DNA of 64,000 nucleotides from Mycobacterium sp. 236(2023) (GCF_029623955.1 NZ_JARSBP010000013.1:28324-92323), one strand, 5' to 3'; shown: positions 8,965 to 17,672, counted from the stretch's first letter. The notes: generated by a model not told the origin, from the sequence alone. Program-made: numbers and translations.

Positions 8965-9380
8965 CAATTGATTTCAACGCAGTAGCCGTAGGCGACGAGC
9001 TCCCCGAGTACGTCAGGACAACCGGTTTCGCGGAGTGGAACCGTTACGCCGCCGTCAACGACGAATTTATCCCGATCCACATGGACGACGACGCGGGCCG
9101 GGCCGCGGGCAACGAGGGCGGCGCCTTCGGCATGGGCAACTTGCGGCTGGCGTACTTGACCAACATGCTTCGCGCTTGGATCGGTGACAACGGACAGATC
9201 TGTTCTCTGAACGCCAAATACAGGAGCATGAACCAAAAGGGTGACGTCCTGCGGGCTGTCGGCGAGGTGGTCGGCAAGGAGATCGTCGACGGAGCCGCCC
9301 TGGTGCACCTCATCGTCGACGTCGTCGATCAGAACGGAACGAGCACGACGCCCGGCACCGCTACGGTCATGCTTGCGTGA
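8961..9380 (+). CDS. MaoC-like enoyl-CoA hydratase
   Basis: 139 residues, single hot-dog domain. The catalytic Asp-x4-x-His pattern of R-specific hydratases appears in AAVNDEFIPIHMDDDAG, followed by 'GNEGGAFGMGNLRLAYLTNML', the central helix. It is the likely catalytic partner of the 7027 protein. The GTG start overlaps the aldehyde dehydrogenase stop. The 3' end overlaps the convergent SDR gene by 14 bp, leaving no room for a separate terminator. Role: hydration of 2-enoyl-CoA to 3-hydroxyacyl-CoA. Confidence 0.82.
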   Translation: MTIDFNAVAVGDELPEYVRTTGFAEWNRYAAVNDEFIPIHMDDDAGRAAGNEGGAFGMGNLRLAYLTNMLRAWIGDNGQICSLNAKYRSMNQKGDVLRAVGEVVGKEIVDGAALVHLIVDVVDQNGTSTTPGTATVMLA

Positions 9381-10167
9381 AGACGCCCGGCGACTTCGAG
9401 TAGTCGACGGTCGACAGCTCGGTCATCCCACCGTCGATATGCAGCACTGTCCCAGTGACAAAGGCCGCGTCGTCACTGGCGAGGAACGCCACGGCGGGCG
9501 CGATCTCGGCGTCGGGGTCAGCACCCCTCTTCATCGGCGAGGCGTCCGCAGTTCTGGTGTAGTTGTCCCACTCCGTGCCGATCATGTCGCGCTGCACATC
9601 GGTCAAAGCGAAGGGGCACACCGCGTTCACTCGGATACCGTGAGGGGCCCACTCGTTGGCCGCGACTTTCGTCAGTGCGCCGATTGCCCCCTTGGCCGCG
9701 GAATAGGGTCCCGTGTAAGCGATTCCACCCAGCGCAGAGCCCGAGACAAAGTTGATTACGGACGCGGTGCTCGCCGCCTTGAGATACGGGTGTGCAAGTT
9801 GCATGAATCGGAAGGTCGCTTTGGGCCCTGTCGCCTCCGACAGCTCCCAGTCCTTGTCCGAGACCAGTTCTAGAGCTTTGGGCATCGCGAAGTACTGCGC
9901 TGCGTTCACCAGAACGTGCAGTGCGCCATCGGAAGCGGAGGCTTCGACCGCCGCGGCGATGTCGTCACGCTTGGCGACGTTCGCCTTCACGAACCGCGCG
10001 ACACCGCCGGCCTGTTCGATGAGGCCGATACACTCTGCGGCCTTGTCCTCATTGAGATCGACGATGGTTACGGCGGCGCCTTCAGCCGCCAACCGCCGGG
10101 AGATCGCCCTGCCGAGCCCCTGGGCTCCACCGGTCACCAAAGCGCTGCGGTCGTCGAGCCGGCCCAT
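9367..10167 (-). CDS. Short-chain dehydrogenase/reductase (SDR)
   Basis: 266 residues, classical SDR: TGGAQGLGRAI nucleotide-binding motif, VNAAQYF (a variant of NNAG), catalytic Tyr-x3-Lys in YSAAKGAIGAL, and a C-terminal 'FVTGTVLHIDGGMTEL'. An in-frame ATG lies 12 nt upstream, but GGAGG falls between the two and is spaced for ATG 10167, so the inner start is chosen. Role: NAD(P)-dependent oxidation of a hydroxyl group, probably of a hydroxyacyl-CoA. It is transcribed alone, divergently from the ferredoxin operon. Confidence 0.9.
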   Translation of the reverse strand: MGRLDDRSALVTGGAQGLGRAISRRLAAEGAAVTIVDLNEDKAAECIGLIEQAGGVARFVKANVAKRDDIAAAVEASASDGALHVLVNAAQYFAMPKALELVSDKDWELSEATGPKATFRFMQLAHPYLKAASTASVINFVSGSALGGIAYTGPYSAAKGAIGALTKVAANEWAPHGIRVNAVCPFALTDVQRDMIGTEWDNYTRTADASPMKRGADPDAEIAPAVAFLASDDAAFVTGTVLHIDGGMTELSTVDYSKSPGVFTQA

Positions 10168-10192
10168 ACGATCCTCCATGGATGTAACAGTT

Positions 10193-10221
10193 GAACAAAT
10201 ATCGTCCTATCATTCAGTATC
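10193..10221. promoter_or_regulatory. Operator/promoter element (cluster motif, copy 2)
   Basis: Begins GAACAAATATCGTCC, is followed directly by TATCAT (a good -10) and ends TTCAGTATC. The 29-bp block matches the copy at 36268-36296 at 23 of 29 positions. It lies between the divergent SDR and ferredoxin genes. Shared control of both operons by one regulator is inferred. Confidence 0.5.
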
Positions 10222-10262
10222 ATGGCAGATCGCCGACACTCGGCACGTGGAAGGGGTATCGG

Positions 10263-10460
10263 ATGCGGGTAGAGGTGGACCGGGATCTCTGCGAGTCGAA
10301 CGCGGTGTGCGTGGGAATCGCCCCGGACGTCTTCGACCTCGACGATGAAGACCTGGCAGTGGCTATCGGCGATGAAGTTCCCGCCGACCGCGAAGGGGAG
10401 GTACGCGAGGCCGTGTCGTTGTGCCCCAAGATCGCCCTGACATTGCGCGAAGACGACTAG
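10263..10460 (+). CDS. [3Fe-4S]-type ferredoxin (P450 redox partner)
   Basis: 65 residues, starting MRVEVDRDLCESNAVC. Cluster ligands are Cys10, Cys16 and Cys54 (in LCPK). The position that holds the fourth Cys in [4Fe-4S] ferredoxins is Asn13. That C-x2-X-x2-C...C-P pattern is typical of mycobacterial P450-associated ferredoxins. ATG 10263 is preferred over the upstream in-frame start because the extra residues lie in the promoter. It is the only ferredoxin in a window with four P450s, so it may serve several of them. No ferredoxin reductase is encoded nearby. Confidence 0.85.
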   Translation: MRVEVDRDLCESNAVCVGIAPDVFDLDDEDLAVAIGDEVPADREGEVREAVSLCPKIALTLREDD

Positions 10461-10471
10461 GCGCAGCCGAC

Positions 10472-11518
10472 GTGTACATCGGACTCACCGACGAACAGGA
10501 TATGTTGCGCGAGACCACGGCCAGACTCGCGGACACGATCGCGACGACCAACGCCGACCACATCGCATCCGGCGATGACCTTGATCGCCAGTGGCAGCGC
10601 ATCGTGGAGCTCGGCCTTCCCGCGTTACGCGCACCGTCGAACTGGGGTCTGGACGCAAGCGGCGTCGAGACTGTCGTCGCGCTCGAGGAGCTGGCACGCC
10701 GGCTGACGGCGGTACCAGCGCTCGGCCAAGCTGCACTGGCCACCGAGCTCTTGCATGCTGCGGGCGCTGACAAGGAAGTTGAACTCGTCGCGGAAGGCGC
10801 CCTGCGTATCGCGCCGGTTCTGTCGGGGGATCTGATGGACTTCGCCCAGACGGCGCAAAGCGGCGTCGCTGTCGATGCGGCGGGAGCAACTCACGTGCTG
10901 TTCGCCGTTCCTGAGGCCGGCGCTCGACGGCTGGTCTCCGCCGCTGTCGCGGCGGCCGACACCGACACTGGACTGGACCTCACCCGCGCGATGCGCGAGG
11001 TGACCGCTGCGGAACTGGAGTCGCCGGTTCCAGTCGGTGATCCGATCACGGCCGACCGATGGAATTCGGTCCAGGCGATGGCACTGACCGCCGTCGCCGC
11101 CGATCTGGTCGGTGTCATGGCCGGCGCTCTCGACGACGCCGTCCGCTACGCGGGAGAGCGGGTTCAGTTCGGCGTCAAGATCGGTGCTTTCCAGGCGATT
11201 CAGCACCTGCTCGCCGATTCGCTCGTCCGGCTAGAGGGTGCACGCAGCTGTTTGTGGCACGCGGCGTGGGCGGTTGACCACCTGCCCGCGGACCAGGCGC
11301 TACTTGCCGCCCGTGCCGCGAAGGCCTACGCGTCGGCGGCAGGCCGCGACGTCGTCGAGAGCGCGATGCAAGTGTTCGGCGGCATCTCGATCACGTGGGA
11401 GCACTCAGCGCATCTGAGGTTGCGCCGAATGTTGTTGAACCGCCGGCTCTTCGGTGACGAGACTGCACAATACGCGGCCATCGCCGACATGCGACTGGCC
11501 GATCGAGAGTTGAGCTGA
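10472..11518 (+). CDS. Acyl-CoA dehydrogenase (pair member 1)
   Basis: 348 residues starting (GTG) MYIGLTDEQDMLRE, the usual N-terminal helix. Later come LEELARRLTAVPALGQAAL, 'YAGERVQFGVKIGAFQAIQHLLAD' and the C-terminal 'VFGGISITWEHSAHLRLRR' motif. An earlier in-frame start would overlap the ferredoxin by 40 nt and is rejected. It is followed after 7 nt by a second dehydrogenase with catalytic-type motifs, so a heteromeric FadE pair is inferred. Role: desaturation of an acyl-CoA intermediate. Confidence 0.85.
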   Translation: MYIGLTDEQDMLRETTARLADTIATTNADHIASGDDLDRQWQRIVELGLPALRAPSNWGLDASGVETVVALEELARRLTAVPALGQAALATELLHAAGADKEVELVAEGALRIAPVLSGDLMDFAQTAQSGVAVDAAGATHVLFAVPEAGARRLVSAAVAAADTDTGLDLTRAMREVTAAELESPVPVGDPITADRWNSVQAMALTAVAADLVGVMAGALDDAVRYAGERVQFGVKIGAFQAIQHLLADSLVRLEGARSCLWHAAWAVDHLPADQALLAARAAKAYASAAGRDVVESAMQVFGGISITWEHSAHLRLRRMLLNRRLFGDETAQYAAIADMRLADRELS

Positions 11519-11525
11519 CGACGAC

Positions 11526-12665
11526 ATGGACTTCACCGATACACCAGAGGAAGCCGAGTTCCGTGCCCGGCTGCGCGCCTGGCTGACCGAACACGCCGTG
11601 GAAGCCGTTGTTCCTGACGATCCCGGCCAACGGGCCGATGCCGCCAACGCCTGGCACCACACGCTGTACGAAGCGGGATACATCGGGTTGTCGTTTCCGA
11701 CCGAGTACGGCGGCCACGGGTTGTCGCCGATCTACGAGGCGATCCTCAACGATGAACTCGGCCGAGCGGGTGCACCGCCCATCGAGGGCGTGGGCCACCT
11801 GTCGAACGCGCTGCGCCTCTTCGGTTCCGAGTGGCAGCGGGCGGAACTACTGCAGGGTCTGCTGTCGGGTGCGGTGCGGTGGTGCCAGGGGTTCAGCGAA
11901 CCCGAAGCCGGATCGGATCTCGCGAGCCTCAAGACGAGGGCCGAGAGCGTCGAGGTCGACGACAGGCCGATGTTCCGAATCAACGGCAGGAAGATCTGGA
12001 CCAGTTTCGCGGCGGTCGCGGACTGGTGTTTCCTGTTGTGCCGCACCGAACCCGACGCCGCCAAGCACGCCGGCATATCGGTTCTGCTGGTACCGATGTC
12101 GACGCCGGGCATCGAGGTGGCGCCCATCGTCAACGCCGCCCGCAACCGGGAGTTCGCGGAGGTGACGTTCACCGACGTCGAGGTGCCCGCCGAGAACCTC
12201 CTCGGCGAGCGGGGCGAGGGCTGGTCGATCGCGAACCAACTGCTGGCGTACGAACGCGGTCCCAGCGATATCAACTGGATCAGTCGGCTCGCCGTCCAGT
12301 TGCGGGCACTCGAGGACGACGTCCGTTCCGGCCGGCTCCCGGATACTCCGGCGTCGAGAGCCAGGCTCGGTGAGGCCTACACCGAACTGCGAGCGCTGCA
12401 GGTGAAGGTGCAGCGCTCACTCACCGAGCGAGTCAACGGCGCGCTACCCGGTGCCGAGGGTTCGGTCGACAAGCTGCTGATGGCCAGGGCTGACCAGGCG
12501 TTCGGGCATACCATCATGGACGTGCGCGGGAGCGCACCGGTGCTTGCCGAAGGTTTGGAGTGGGACGTCTACGTATGGTCACGAGCAGCAGGGATCTACG
12601 GTGGCACCGCGCAGATTCAGCGCAACATCGTCGCGCAGAGGGTGCTGGGCCTGCCGCGAACGTGA
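11526..12665 (+). CDS. Acyl-CoA dehydrogenase (pair member 2)
   Basis: 379 residues. It contains WCQGFSEPEAGSDLASLKTR and 'FRINGRKIWTSFAAVADW' (middle domain), a lid sequence around 'LLGERGEGWSIANQLL', and the C-terminal 'IYGGTAQIQRNIVAQRVLGLPR' of FAD-binding subunits. Its length and motifs are typical of the larger subunit of mycobacterial alpha2-beta2 dehydrogenases. It ends 4 bp before a convergent small gene. Confidence 0.88.
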   Translation: MDFTDTPEEAEFRARLRAWLTEHAVEAVVPDDPGQRADAANAWHHTLYEAGYIGLSFPTEYGGHGLSPIYEAILNDELGRAGAPPIEGVGHLSNALRLFGSEWQRAELLQGLLSGAVRWCQGFSEPEAGSDLASLKTRAESVEVDDRPMFRINGRKIWTSFAAVADWCFLLCRTEPDAAKHAGISVLLVPMSTPGIEVAPIVNAARNREFAEVTFTDVEVPAENLLGERGEGWSIANQLLAYERGPSDINWISRLAVQLRALEDDVRSGRLPDTPASRARLGEAYTELRALQVKVQRSLTERVNGALPGAEGSVDKLLMARADQAFGHTIMDVRGSAPVLAEGLEWDVYVWSRAAGIYGGTAQIQRNIVAQRVLGLPRT

Positions 12666-12669
12666 CGGG

Positions 12670-12864
12670 TCAGCCCTGCTGGTAGTGCTTCAGCGCTTCT
12701 TTCATGCCTGACAGCCGGCGGTGCATGACCTCGTCGCCATTGCCTGCCTCGATTACGCGGGTCACCTCGGCGATCTCGTCGATGAGGCGTGCGGCCGCCT
12801 CGTCGCGCGTGAGTAGGTCTTGGTCCACCCAGTCGTCGTGCGGGATGCGTTCGCTGGGGTCCAT
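12670..12864 (-). CDS. Small hypothetical protein
   Basis: 64 residues, acidic and mostly helical in composition (TRDEAAARLIDEIAEVTRVIEAGN), without Cys, signal peptide or membrane segment. It reads from ATG with GAGG upstream. It starts opposite the amidohydrolase gene across an intergenic region with the cluster operator, which supports it as a real gene. No family recognised. A small partner or chaperone-like subunit of a catabolic enzyme is only a guess. Confidence 0.5.
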   Translation of the reverse strand: MDPSERIPHDDWVDQDLLTRDEAAARLIDEIAEVTRVIEAGNGDEVMHRRLSGMKEALKHYQQG

Positions 12865-12900
12865 ACTCGCCCTCCTCGTCCGGCCACGCTATAGTCAAAT

Positions 12901-12923
12901 AAGCAAATTCTGTTCATTTGTTC
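12901..12923. promoter_or_regulatory. Operator-like element (cluster motif, copy 3)
   Basis: GCAAATTCTGTTC, read on the other strand as GAACAGAATTTGC, with a second half ATTTGTTC directly after. It sits between the divergent small gene and the amidohydrolase. Same family as the other operon-start elements; the left arm is the weaker one. Confidence 0.45.
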
Positions 12924-12966
12924 CGCTGACTTCAAGCCTAACAGTTGCCACCGAGAAGGATCGACG

Positions 12967-14271
12967 ATGCCGCTGCAACCGTCCATGAAGCTCCTGTCCG
13001 TCGACGATCATCTGATCGAGCCTCCCCATGTGTGGACGGATCGGCTGCCGAAGAAGTACATCGAGGACGGGCCGCGGATCGTTGAGTTCCCACGAGACGG
13101 TAAACCTCCAATGCACCAATGGGTGTACGAGGGGCGCAGCTACCCGAACATTGGCTTGAATGCCGTCGCCGGCAAGTCGCCGGAAGAGTTCGGCGTCGAC
13201 CCGGTTCGCTACGACGACATGATCCCCGGCTGCTATGACCCCAAGGCGCGCCTGGCCGACATGGACATCGACGGGGTGCACGCGATGCTGTGCTTTCCCT
13301 CCTTCCCACGGTTCTGCGGCACGGTGTTCTTGGAGGGCGACGACAAGGACCTCGCACTTCTGAGCGTCCAGGCGTGGAACGACTTCTCGCTCGACGAGTG
13401 GTGCTCGACGGACTCCGCTCGCTTCATTCCCATGATGATCAGTCCGCTGTGGGACGTCGGATTGATGGTCGCCGAGATCGAACGCAATGCGGCCAAAGGA
13501 TGCCGGGCTGTTGGTCTTCCGGACAACCCGATGAACCTGGGGTTGCCCAGCTTCCACACCGCACACTGGGATCCGGTCTGGTCGGCGCTGGAGGAGACCA
13601 ACATGACCGCCGTCATGCACTTCGGCTCCGGCGGCATGCCGCCGTCGACCGCGCCCGAGGCGCCGTTCGCGGTGATGGTCACCCTGATGGGCACGACGTC
13701 GATGGCGGCCGCCATCGAACTGGTCTTCTCCCCTGTGTTCCACAAGCACCCGAACCTCAAGGTGGCGTTCTCCGAGGGCGGCATCGGCTGGATGCCCTAC
13801 CTCGTCGAGCGGGCGGATTACGTGTGGCGCAAGCACAAGTACTACCAGAACATTCACCCGACCATCGCACCGTCGGAGTTGTTCCGCCGCAACATCACCG
13901 GGTGCTTCATCGAGGACGAGGTCGGCGTCGCGATGCGCCACCAAATCGGCGTCGAGAACATCACCTGGGAGTGCGACTACCCGCACTCTGATTCGTTCTG
14001 GCCCAAGAGCCGAGCTCGCGCGGAGGAGATGTTGGCCTCCGTCCCCGACGAAGAGGCCCACAAGATCGTCGAGCTGAACGCCCGCAAGTGGTACGCCTTC
14101 CCCGAGGAGGGTTTCAAGGCGTCCACCGCCGACAGCGGGTGGCGGCCGAACAACGGCGAGTCGCCGGAGTACGACTACGACGCGGTGATGTCCGATCACG
14201 GGGGCGTCGGCTACGGGGCCTTCATCGAGAACCTCGCCAACCAGATGGCGAACAAGGAGATCAAGAACTGA
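12967..14271 (+). CDS. Amidohydrolase-family (amidohydrolase-2 type) metal-dependent hydrolase
   Basis: 434 residues, TIM-barrel hydrolase/decarboxylase superfamily. The N-terminal metal motif is D-x-H in SVDDHLIEPPHVW. Central strands are 'HAMLCFPSFPRFCG', the metal-ligand-like AVMHFGSGG and 'VAFSEGGIGWMPYL'. The C-terminal Asp is in WECDYPHSDSFWPKS. Family members hydrolyse lactones or amides or decarboxylate (the ACMSD group), so the exact reaction is open. In this cluster, hydrolytic opening of a ring or lactone would fit. It is transcribed alone from the region carrying operator copy 3. Confidence 0.85.
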   Translation: MPLQPSMKLLSVDDHLIEPPHVWTDRLPKKYIEDGPRIVEFPRDGKPPMHQWVYEGRSYPNIGLNAVAGKSPEEFGVDPVRYDDMIPGCYDPKARLADMDIDGVHAMLCFPSFPRFCGTVFLEGDDKDLALLSVQAWNDFSLDEWCSTDSARFIPMMISPLWDVGLMVAEIERNAAKGCRAVGLPDNPMNLGLPSFHTAHWDPVWSALEETNMTAVMHFGSGGMPPSTAPEAPFAVMVTLMGTTSMAAAIELVFSPVFHKHPNLKVAFSEGGIGWMPYLVERADYVWRKHKYYQNIHPTIAPSELFRRNITGCFIEDEVGVAMRHQIGVENITWECDYPHSDSFWPKSRARAEEMLASVPDEEAHKIVELNARKWYAFPEEGFKASTADSGWRPNNGESPEYDYDAVMSDHGGVGYGAFIENLANQMANKEIKN

Positions 14272-14345
14272 GGTGAGGCAGGGGCGTTGCGATGTCCAAC
14301 GCGATCCCCGCGGACACTCCGATGCCCGGCGGTCAAACCCGTCGA

Positions 14346-14516
14346 CCCCGCTTCGTAGTCGCCGTCGCCGATCCGCGCCATCCCGTCGCGCACCTCGCCT
14401 ATCGGGTCGGCGGTTGTGGCTGCGGTGAACCCGGTCACCACCAGACCACACAGCACCGCGGCGCCGCACATGCTGGGTACGAGCGTGCCGAGCGCTAGCG
14501 ACCGCGCACGCCGCTC
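14346..14516 (-). pseudogene. Remnant of a HAMP-domain adenylate/guanylate cyclase-type receptor
   Basis: Between the amidohydrolase and the lactonase the minus strand encodes a hydrophobic helix (LVPSMCGAAVLCGLVV) followed by TADPIGEVRDGMARIGDGDY. This is the membrane-to-HAMP transition typical of mycobacterial class III cyclases. The match then dissolves into unrelated sequence, with no start or cyclase domain. I read it as a decayed fragment left by an earlier gene at this spot. Confidence 0.45.
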
Positions 14517-15456
14517 ACGACGTCGGCGTCGCGAGCGCCGACCGCCAACCGTCGACGGCGACCAGGCGGCCCGAGGATGCGAGTGTGAGGTAAAGCGTGC
14601 GTTCGTCGGCACTCAGCGCCAGATTCGTCGTCATCGGGTCGTCGAGAGGCAGCGCCCCGAGCATCTCCCCCGAGGATGTGAATGCGGTGACGCCACCCGC
14701 GCCAAGCGTCGCGACGAGAACGGTTCCATCGGCGGCAACGCACAGGCCATCCGCGCCACCGATGTTGAGCGGACCACCGCTGGGGACTGTGGCGAGACCC
14801 CGCGCACTGGCAACACAACCCGGTGCCGACAGCGTGAACTCCCACACCCGGCGGGTGCGCGTCTCGGCGACGTAGACGCGGTCCCCTTCCGGCGACAGCG
14901 CGACACCGTTGGGCATCTCGAGGGGGTAGACGACCTCCTCGAGCTGACCGTCCGGTGTGCCGTAGAGCAGCCCGGTCATGGTGCGCTGGCGATCGTGGGT
15001 GGTGCCGCCATCGGTCATGTAGAAGCCACCGTCGGCATCGACGCAAATGTCACTGGGCCGCACCAGCGGCATAGTGCGGCCGCCGCGGGAACGGAATTCG
15101 ATGGCCAGGGTATGCACCGACCCGTCGACATCAACTATTTGCAGTTGCGGCGTGACCGGATGCGCCGCAGCCCCCACCGGACGGAACAGCTGCGCGCAGC
15201 CCTCGAAGTCGTAGGGCCAGAACCCCGTGCCGAACGTCGAGCCCCCGTTCTGGCAGACCACCAGCCGGCCGTCGGGTAGCAGCCCGACGCCGTTCGGCCC
15301 GCCGCCGACGTCGGCCACGGTCTCGGTAGTGCCGTCGCGACGCACGCGGGTGATCCGCCCAGCCGCCATCTCGGACACCACGACGGAACCGTCCGCGTGC
15401 ACCACGGGGCTCTCGGGGAACGCGAGACCATCTGTCATACAACGGATATCACTCAC
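14515..15456 (-). CDS. SMP-30/gluconolactonase-family lactonase
   Basis: 313 residues, six-bladed beta-propeller of the SMP-30/LRE family. Repeats include 'GLAFPESPVVHADGSVVVSEM', GGPNGVGLLPDGRLVVCQN, 'RPSDICVDADGGFYMTD', EMPNGVALSPEGDRVYVAE and 'GADGLCVAADGTVLVA'. The acidic metal ligands (an early Glu, Asn and Asp in the later blades) are in place. GTG 15456 overlaps the preceding stop and has GGAG upstream, so it is chosen over GTG 15471. Likely role: hydrolysis of a lactone intermediate. Confidence 0.85.
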   Translation of the reverse strand: MSDIRCMTDGLAFPESPVVHADGSVVVSEMAAGRITRVRRDGTTETVADVGGGPNGVGLLPDGRLVVCQNGGSTFGTGFWPYDFEGCAQLFRPVGAAAHPVTPQLQIVDVDGSVHTLAIEFRSRGGRTMPLVRPSDICVDADGGFYMTDGGTTHDRQRTMTGLLYGTPDGQLEEVVYPLEMPNGVALSPEGDRVYVAETRTRRVWEFTLSAPGCVASARGLATVPSGGPLNIGGADGLCVAADGTVLVATLGAGGVTAFTSSGEMLGALPLDDPMTTNLALSADERTLYLTLASSGRLVAVDGWRSALATPTS

Positions 15457-15983
15457 TGCTGCGAACTCCACCAGGCGTTGAACTCGGGGTCGGCCAGGGG
15501 GATGTCACCGACACCGATTTGACTGCGCGGCCAGTTGGCGGGCGGTTGGGTCAGCGGCGATCGATCGTGCACCACCCCGTACCACAGCCGATGCCTGCGA
15601 TGAGCAAACAGCCACCGACCGTCGACTTTGGCGTACGTGTCGTCGTACCGGATGAGCTGGTCGAGGAATCCATCCGATCGTGTCTGCGCGTAGCAGTGCG
15701 CCCACACCTGACCGGTCGCATGCATGTCGTCGTGCACGTCGATGAGATGGTTCGCGACCAAGATGACGGCGAAGAGGCTGTCGCCGAGGCTGTCCGCCAT
15801 GAGGGCACGCAGTCCGTCGGCGCCTTCGCCGAAGTCGCCGAATTGCGCTCGGGGAGAAAACAACTCGGTCATCGCATCCACGTCCCGCGACTCTACCGCC
15901 GCGGCGTATCGGAGCGGAAGCGCGCGGATCTCGTCTCGCGCCAGCAGATCGCCGAGCCGATGTTCATCGATGGTGCCGGACAC
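15453..15983 (-). CDS. SnoaL-like (NTF2-fold) protein
   Basis: 176 residues with the cone-shaped NTF2/SnoaL fold signature: 'RDEIRALPLRYAAAVESRDVDAMTELFSP' at the start, GRWLFAHRRHRLWYG near the C-terminus. Family members include ketosteroid isomerase-like, hydratase and cyclase enzymes as well as non-catalytic proteins. Two other SnoaL-like proteins occur in the cluster. Its stop overlaps the lactonase start, and its GTG abuts the SDR gene, so it is part of a four-gene minus-strand operon. Confidence 0.75.
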   Translation of the reverse strand: MSGTIDEHRLGDLLARDEIRALPLRYAAAVESRDVDAMTELFSPRAQFGDFGEGADGLRALMADSLGDSLFAVILVANHLIDVHDDMHATGQVWAHCYAQTRSDGFLDQLIRYDDTYAKVDGRWLFAHRRHRLWYGVVHDRSPLTQPPANWPRSQIGVGDIPLADPEFNAWWSSQQ

Positions 15984-16760
15984 TCATCCCCCTGTCACGT
16001 TGATGTCCTGGCCGGTGATCGACGACGCGGCATCCGACGCCAGCCACATCGACACCTCCGCGACCTCGTCCGGTTGCACCAACCGACCGATCTTGTTGAG
16101 TGCGGCCAGACGCCGGCGCAGATCCCCGGGATCGACGCCGTCCTCGCGGGCGCGGCGCGCCACGTAGGTGTCGAACAGTTCGCCGGCAACGCTCCCGACC
16201 ACTACCGTGTTGACCCGGATGCCGATCGTGCCGACCTCCAGCGCCAGCGTCTGCGCAAGGGCCGAGAGCCCCAGCTTCGCCGCCGCATAGTGCGCTTTGC
16301 GCGGCTGAACGTTGCGCGCGGCCGCCGACGACATGAACTGGACGTTGCCCCGGCCGGCCGGAATCATGGCTTTGGACAGGGCTTCCCGCGTCAGCACCAT
16401 CGGCGCCAGCAGGTTGGTGGCGAACACGTCCTGCCAGTTGGCGACGGTCGCGGTGCTGACGGTCTGGTCCACCCCCGGCACGGCCGCGTTGTTGATGAGC
16501 ACGTCGAGACGCCCCCATCGTGACACGATGACGGAGACGACGTCCCCGCACTGGTCCTCGTCGCGGATGTCGGCGACGTGGATGGAGGCGGCACCGCCCT
16601 CCTCGCCGATCACGTCAGCGGTGACCGCGAGTTCGTCCGGCCGCCGGGCGACCAACGCGACCGTCGCGCCACGGCGCGCGTACCGCCGCGCGATCACACG
16701 ACCGATACCACCGCTCGCGCCCGTCACGACGACGACCCTGTCGGTGAAGTCGGCAGTCAC
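15984..16760 (-). CDS. Short-chain dehydrogenase/reductase
   Basis: 258 residues: VTGASGGIGRVIARRYARRG cofactor motif, NNAAVPG, an SDR active-site Tyr-x3-Lys in YAAAKLGLSAL, and SITGQDINVTGG at the end. Arg residues after the glycine motif suggest NADP preference, a family rule rather than proof. GTG start. It follows the next SDR by 5 nt in the same operon, so two successive or paralogous hydroxyl oxidations are likely. Confidence 0.9.
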   Translation of the reverse strand: MTADFTDRVVVVTGASGGIGRVIARRYARRGATVALVARRPDELAVTADVIGEEGGAASIHVADIRDEDQCGDVVSVIVSRWGRLDVLINNAAVPGVDQTVSTATVANWQDVFATNLLAPMVLTREALSKAMIPAGRGNVQFMSSAAARNVQPRKAHYAAAKLGLSALAQTLALEVGTIGIRVNTVVVGSVAGELFDTYVARRAREDGVDPGDLRRRLAALNKIGRLVQPDEVAEVSMWLASDAASSITGQDINVTGG

Positions 16761-16765
16761 GGTCG

Positions 16766-17587
16766 CTACCCGTCCAGCAGCATCTTCGCCATCGGCGTGC
16801 CCGCAGGGAACACCTCGGTGATACCCGCGCTGAGGTAACCGGAGTCCGTCACCATAGTGATGCCGTTGACCACACTCGCCGCGTCACTGCACAGGAACAG
16901 CAGCGGATACGCCTGCTCCATCGGCGTGGCCGCCTCGACGCCGACCTTGGCGCGGTAATCGGCGCCGAAGTCCAGCCAGAGTTCCGCGTTCGCCTGCGCC
17001 AGCGGCGTGTCGGTAGGGCCGGGACAGATGGCGTTGATCCGGATGCCGTCGGAGATCAGAGCCATGGCCTCGCGAGCCACGTACGCGCACACCGCCTGTT
17101 TGGTGAACATGTAGTGCGCGCACCCGTGGTCGACCGCCCACGCCGTCGCGGTGTCGAAGTCCACGATGTCGAGGAACTCGTTGAGCTGTGCGAGATTCGA
17201 CCGCCACGCCAGGCCGGCCGCCGAGGAGATGAAGCCGATCGCCGACCCGCGGCCGAGCACACCGTCACCGCGCAAGCGCTCGATGAGGTGTCGGTGGCCG
17301 ATGAAGTTGATCCGCTCGATGCCGGGGCCGTCCGCCACGCCCGCACACGCGAAGAGGGCGTGCACGGCACCCCCACACTCCGCTGCCGCCGCGTCGATGC
17401 TGCCCCTGTCGGCGAGATTGACGCGGATCGTCGTGACGCCCGGGAGGTCGCACGCGGCGTAGTCCATGACGACGACGTCGGCGCCCGCGTCCTGAGCGAG
17501 TCTCGCTGTGGCGTTGCCCATTCCCGTTGCACCGCCGACGACGAGGACGCGCTTACCCCGATAGGAGAACGCGTCGAACAGGCTCAT
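16766..17587 (-). CDS. Short-chain dehydrogenase/reductase
   Basis: 273 residues: VGGATGMGNATARLAQDAGA cofactor motif, an acidic 'VVMDYA' after strand two (favours NAD), 'FACAGVADG' in place of NNAG, and Tyr-x3-Lys as YMFTKQAVCAYVA. A long insert before the Tyr (LAWRSNLAQLNEFLDIVDF) resembles 3-alpha-hydroxysteroid dehydrogenase-like SDRs. First gene of the SDR-SDR-SnoaL-lactonase operon, divergent from the phosphotransferase. Confidence 0.88.
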   Translation of the reverse strand: MSLFDAFSYRGKRVLVVGGATGMGNATARLAQDAGADVVVMDYAACDLPGVTTIRVNLADRGSIDAAAAECGGAVHALFACAGVADGPGIERINFIGHRHLIERLRGDGVLGRGSAIGFISSAAGLAWRSNLAQLNEFLDIVDFDTATAWAVDHGCAHYMFTKQAVCAYVAREAMALISDGIRINAICPGPTDTPLAQANAELWLDFGADYRAKVGVEAATPMEQAYPLLFLCSDAASVVNGITMVTDSGYLSAGITEVFPAGTPMAKMLLDG

Positions 17588-17644
17588 GGTGCCTCCAGCT
17601 CACTCGCCACCACTTCCGGCGGCCGATTCCGAGGCTATAACAAG

Positions 17645-17663
17645 AGCACACCAGATGTATTAT
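17645..17663 (+). promoter_or_regulatory. Promoter with partial cluster motif (copy 4)
   Basis: ACCAGATG is followed directly by TATTAT (-10, 17658-17663). The transcript would begin within a few bases of ATG 17673, so the mRNA is nearly leaderless. Only one arm of the GAACA-N5-CTGTTC motif is recognisable here. Confidence 0.4.
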
Positions 17664-17672
17664 TGTCCAGTA

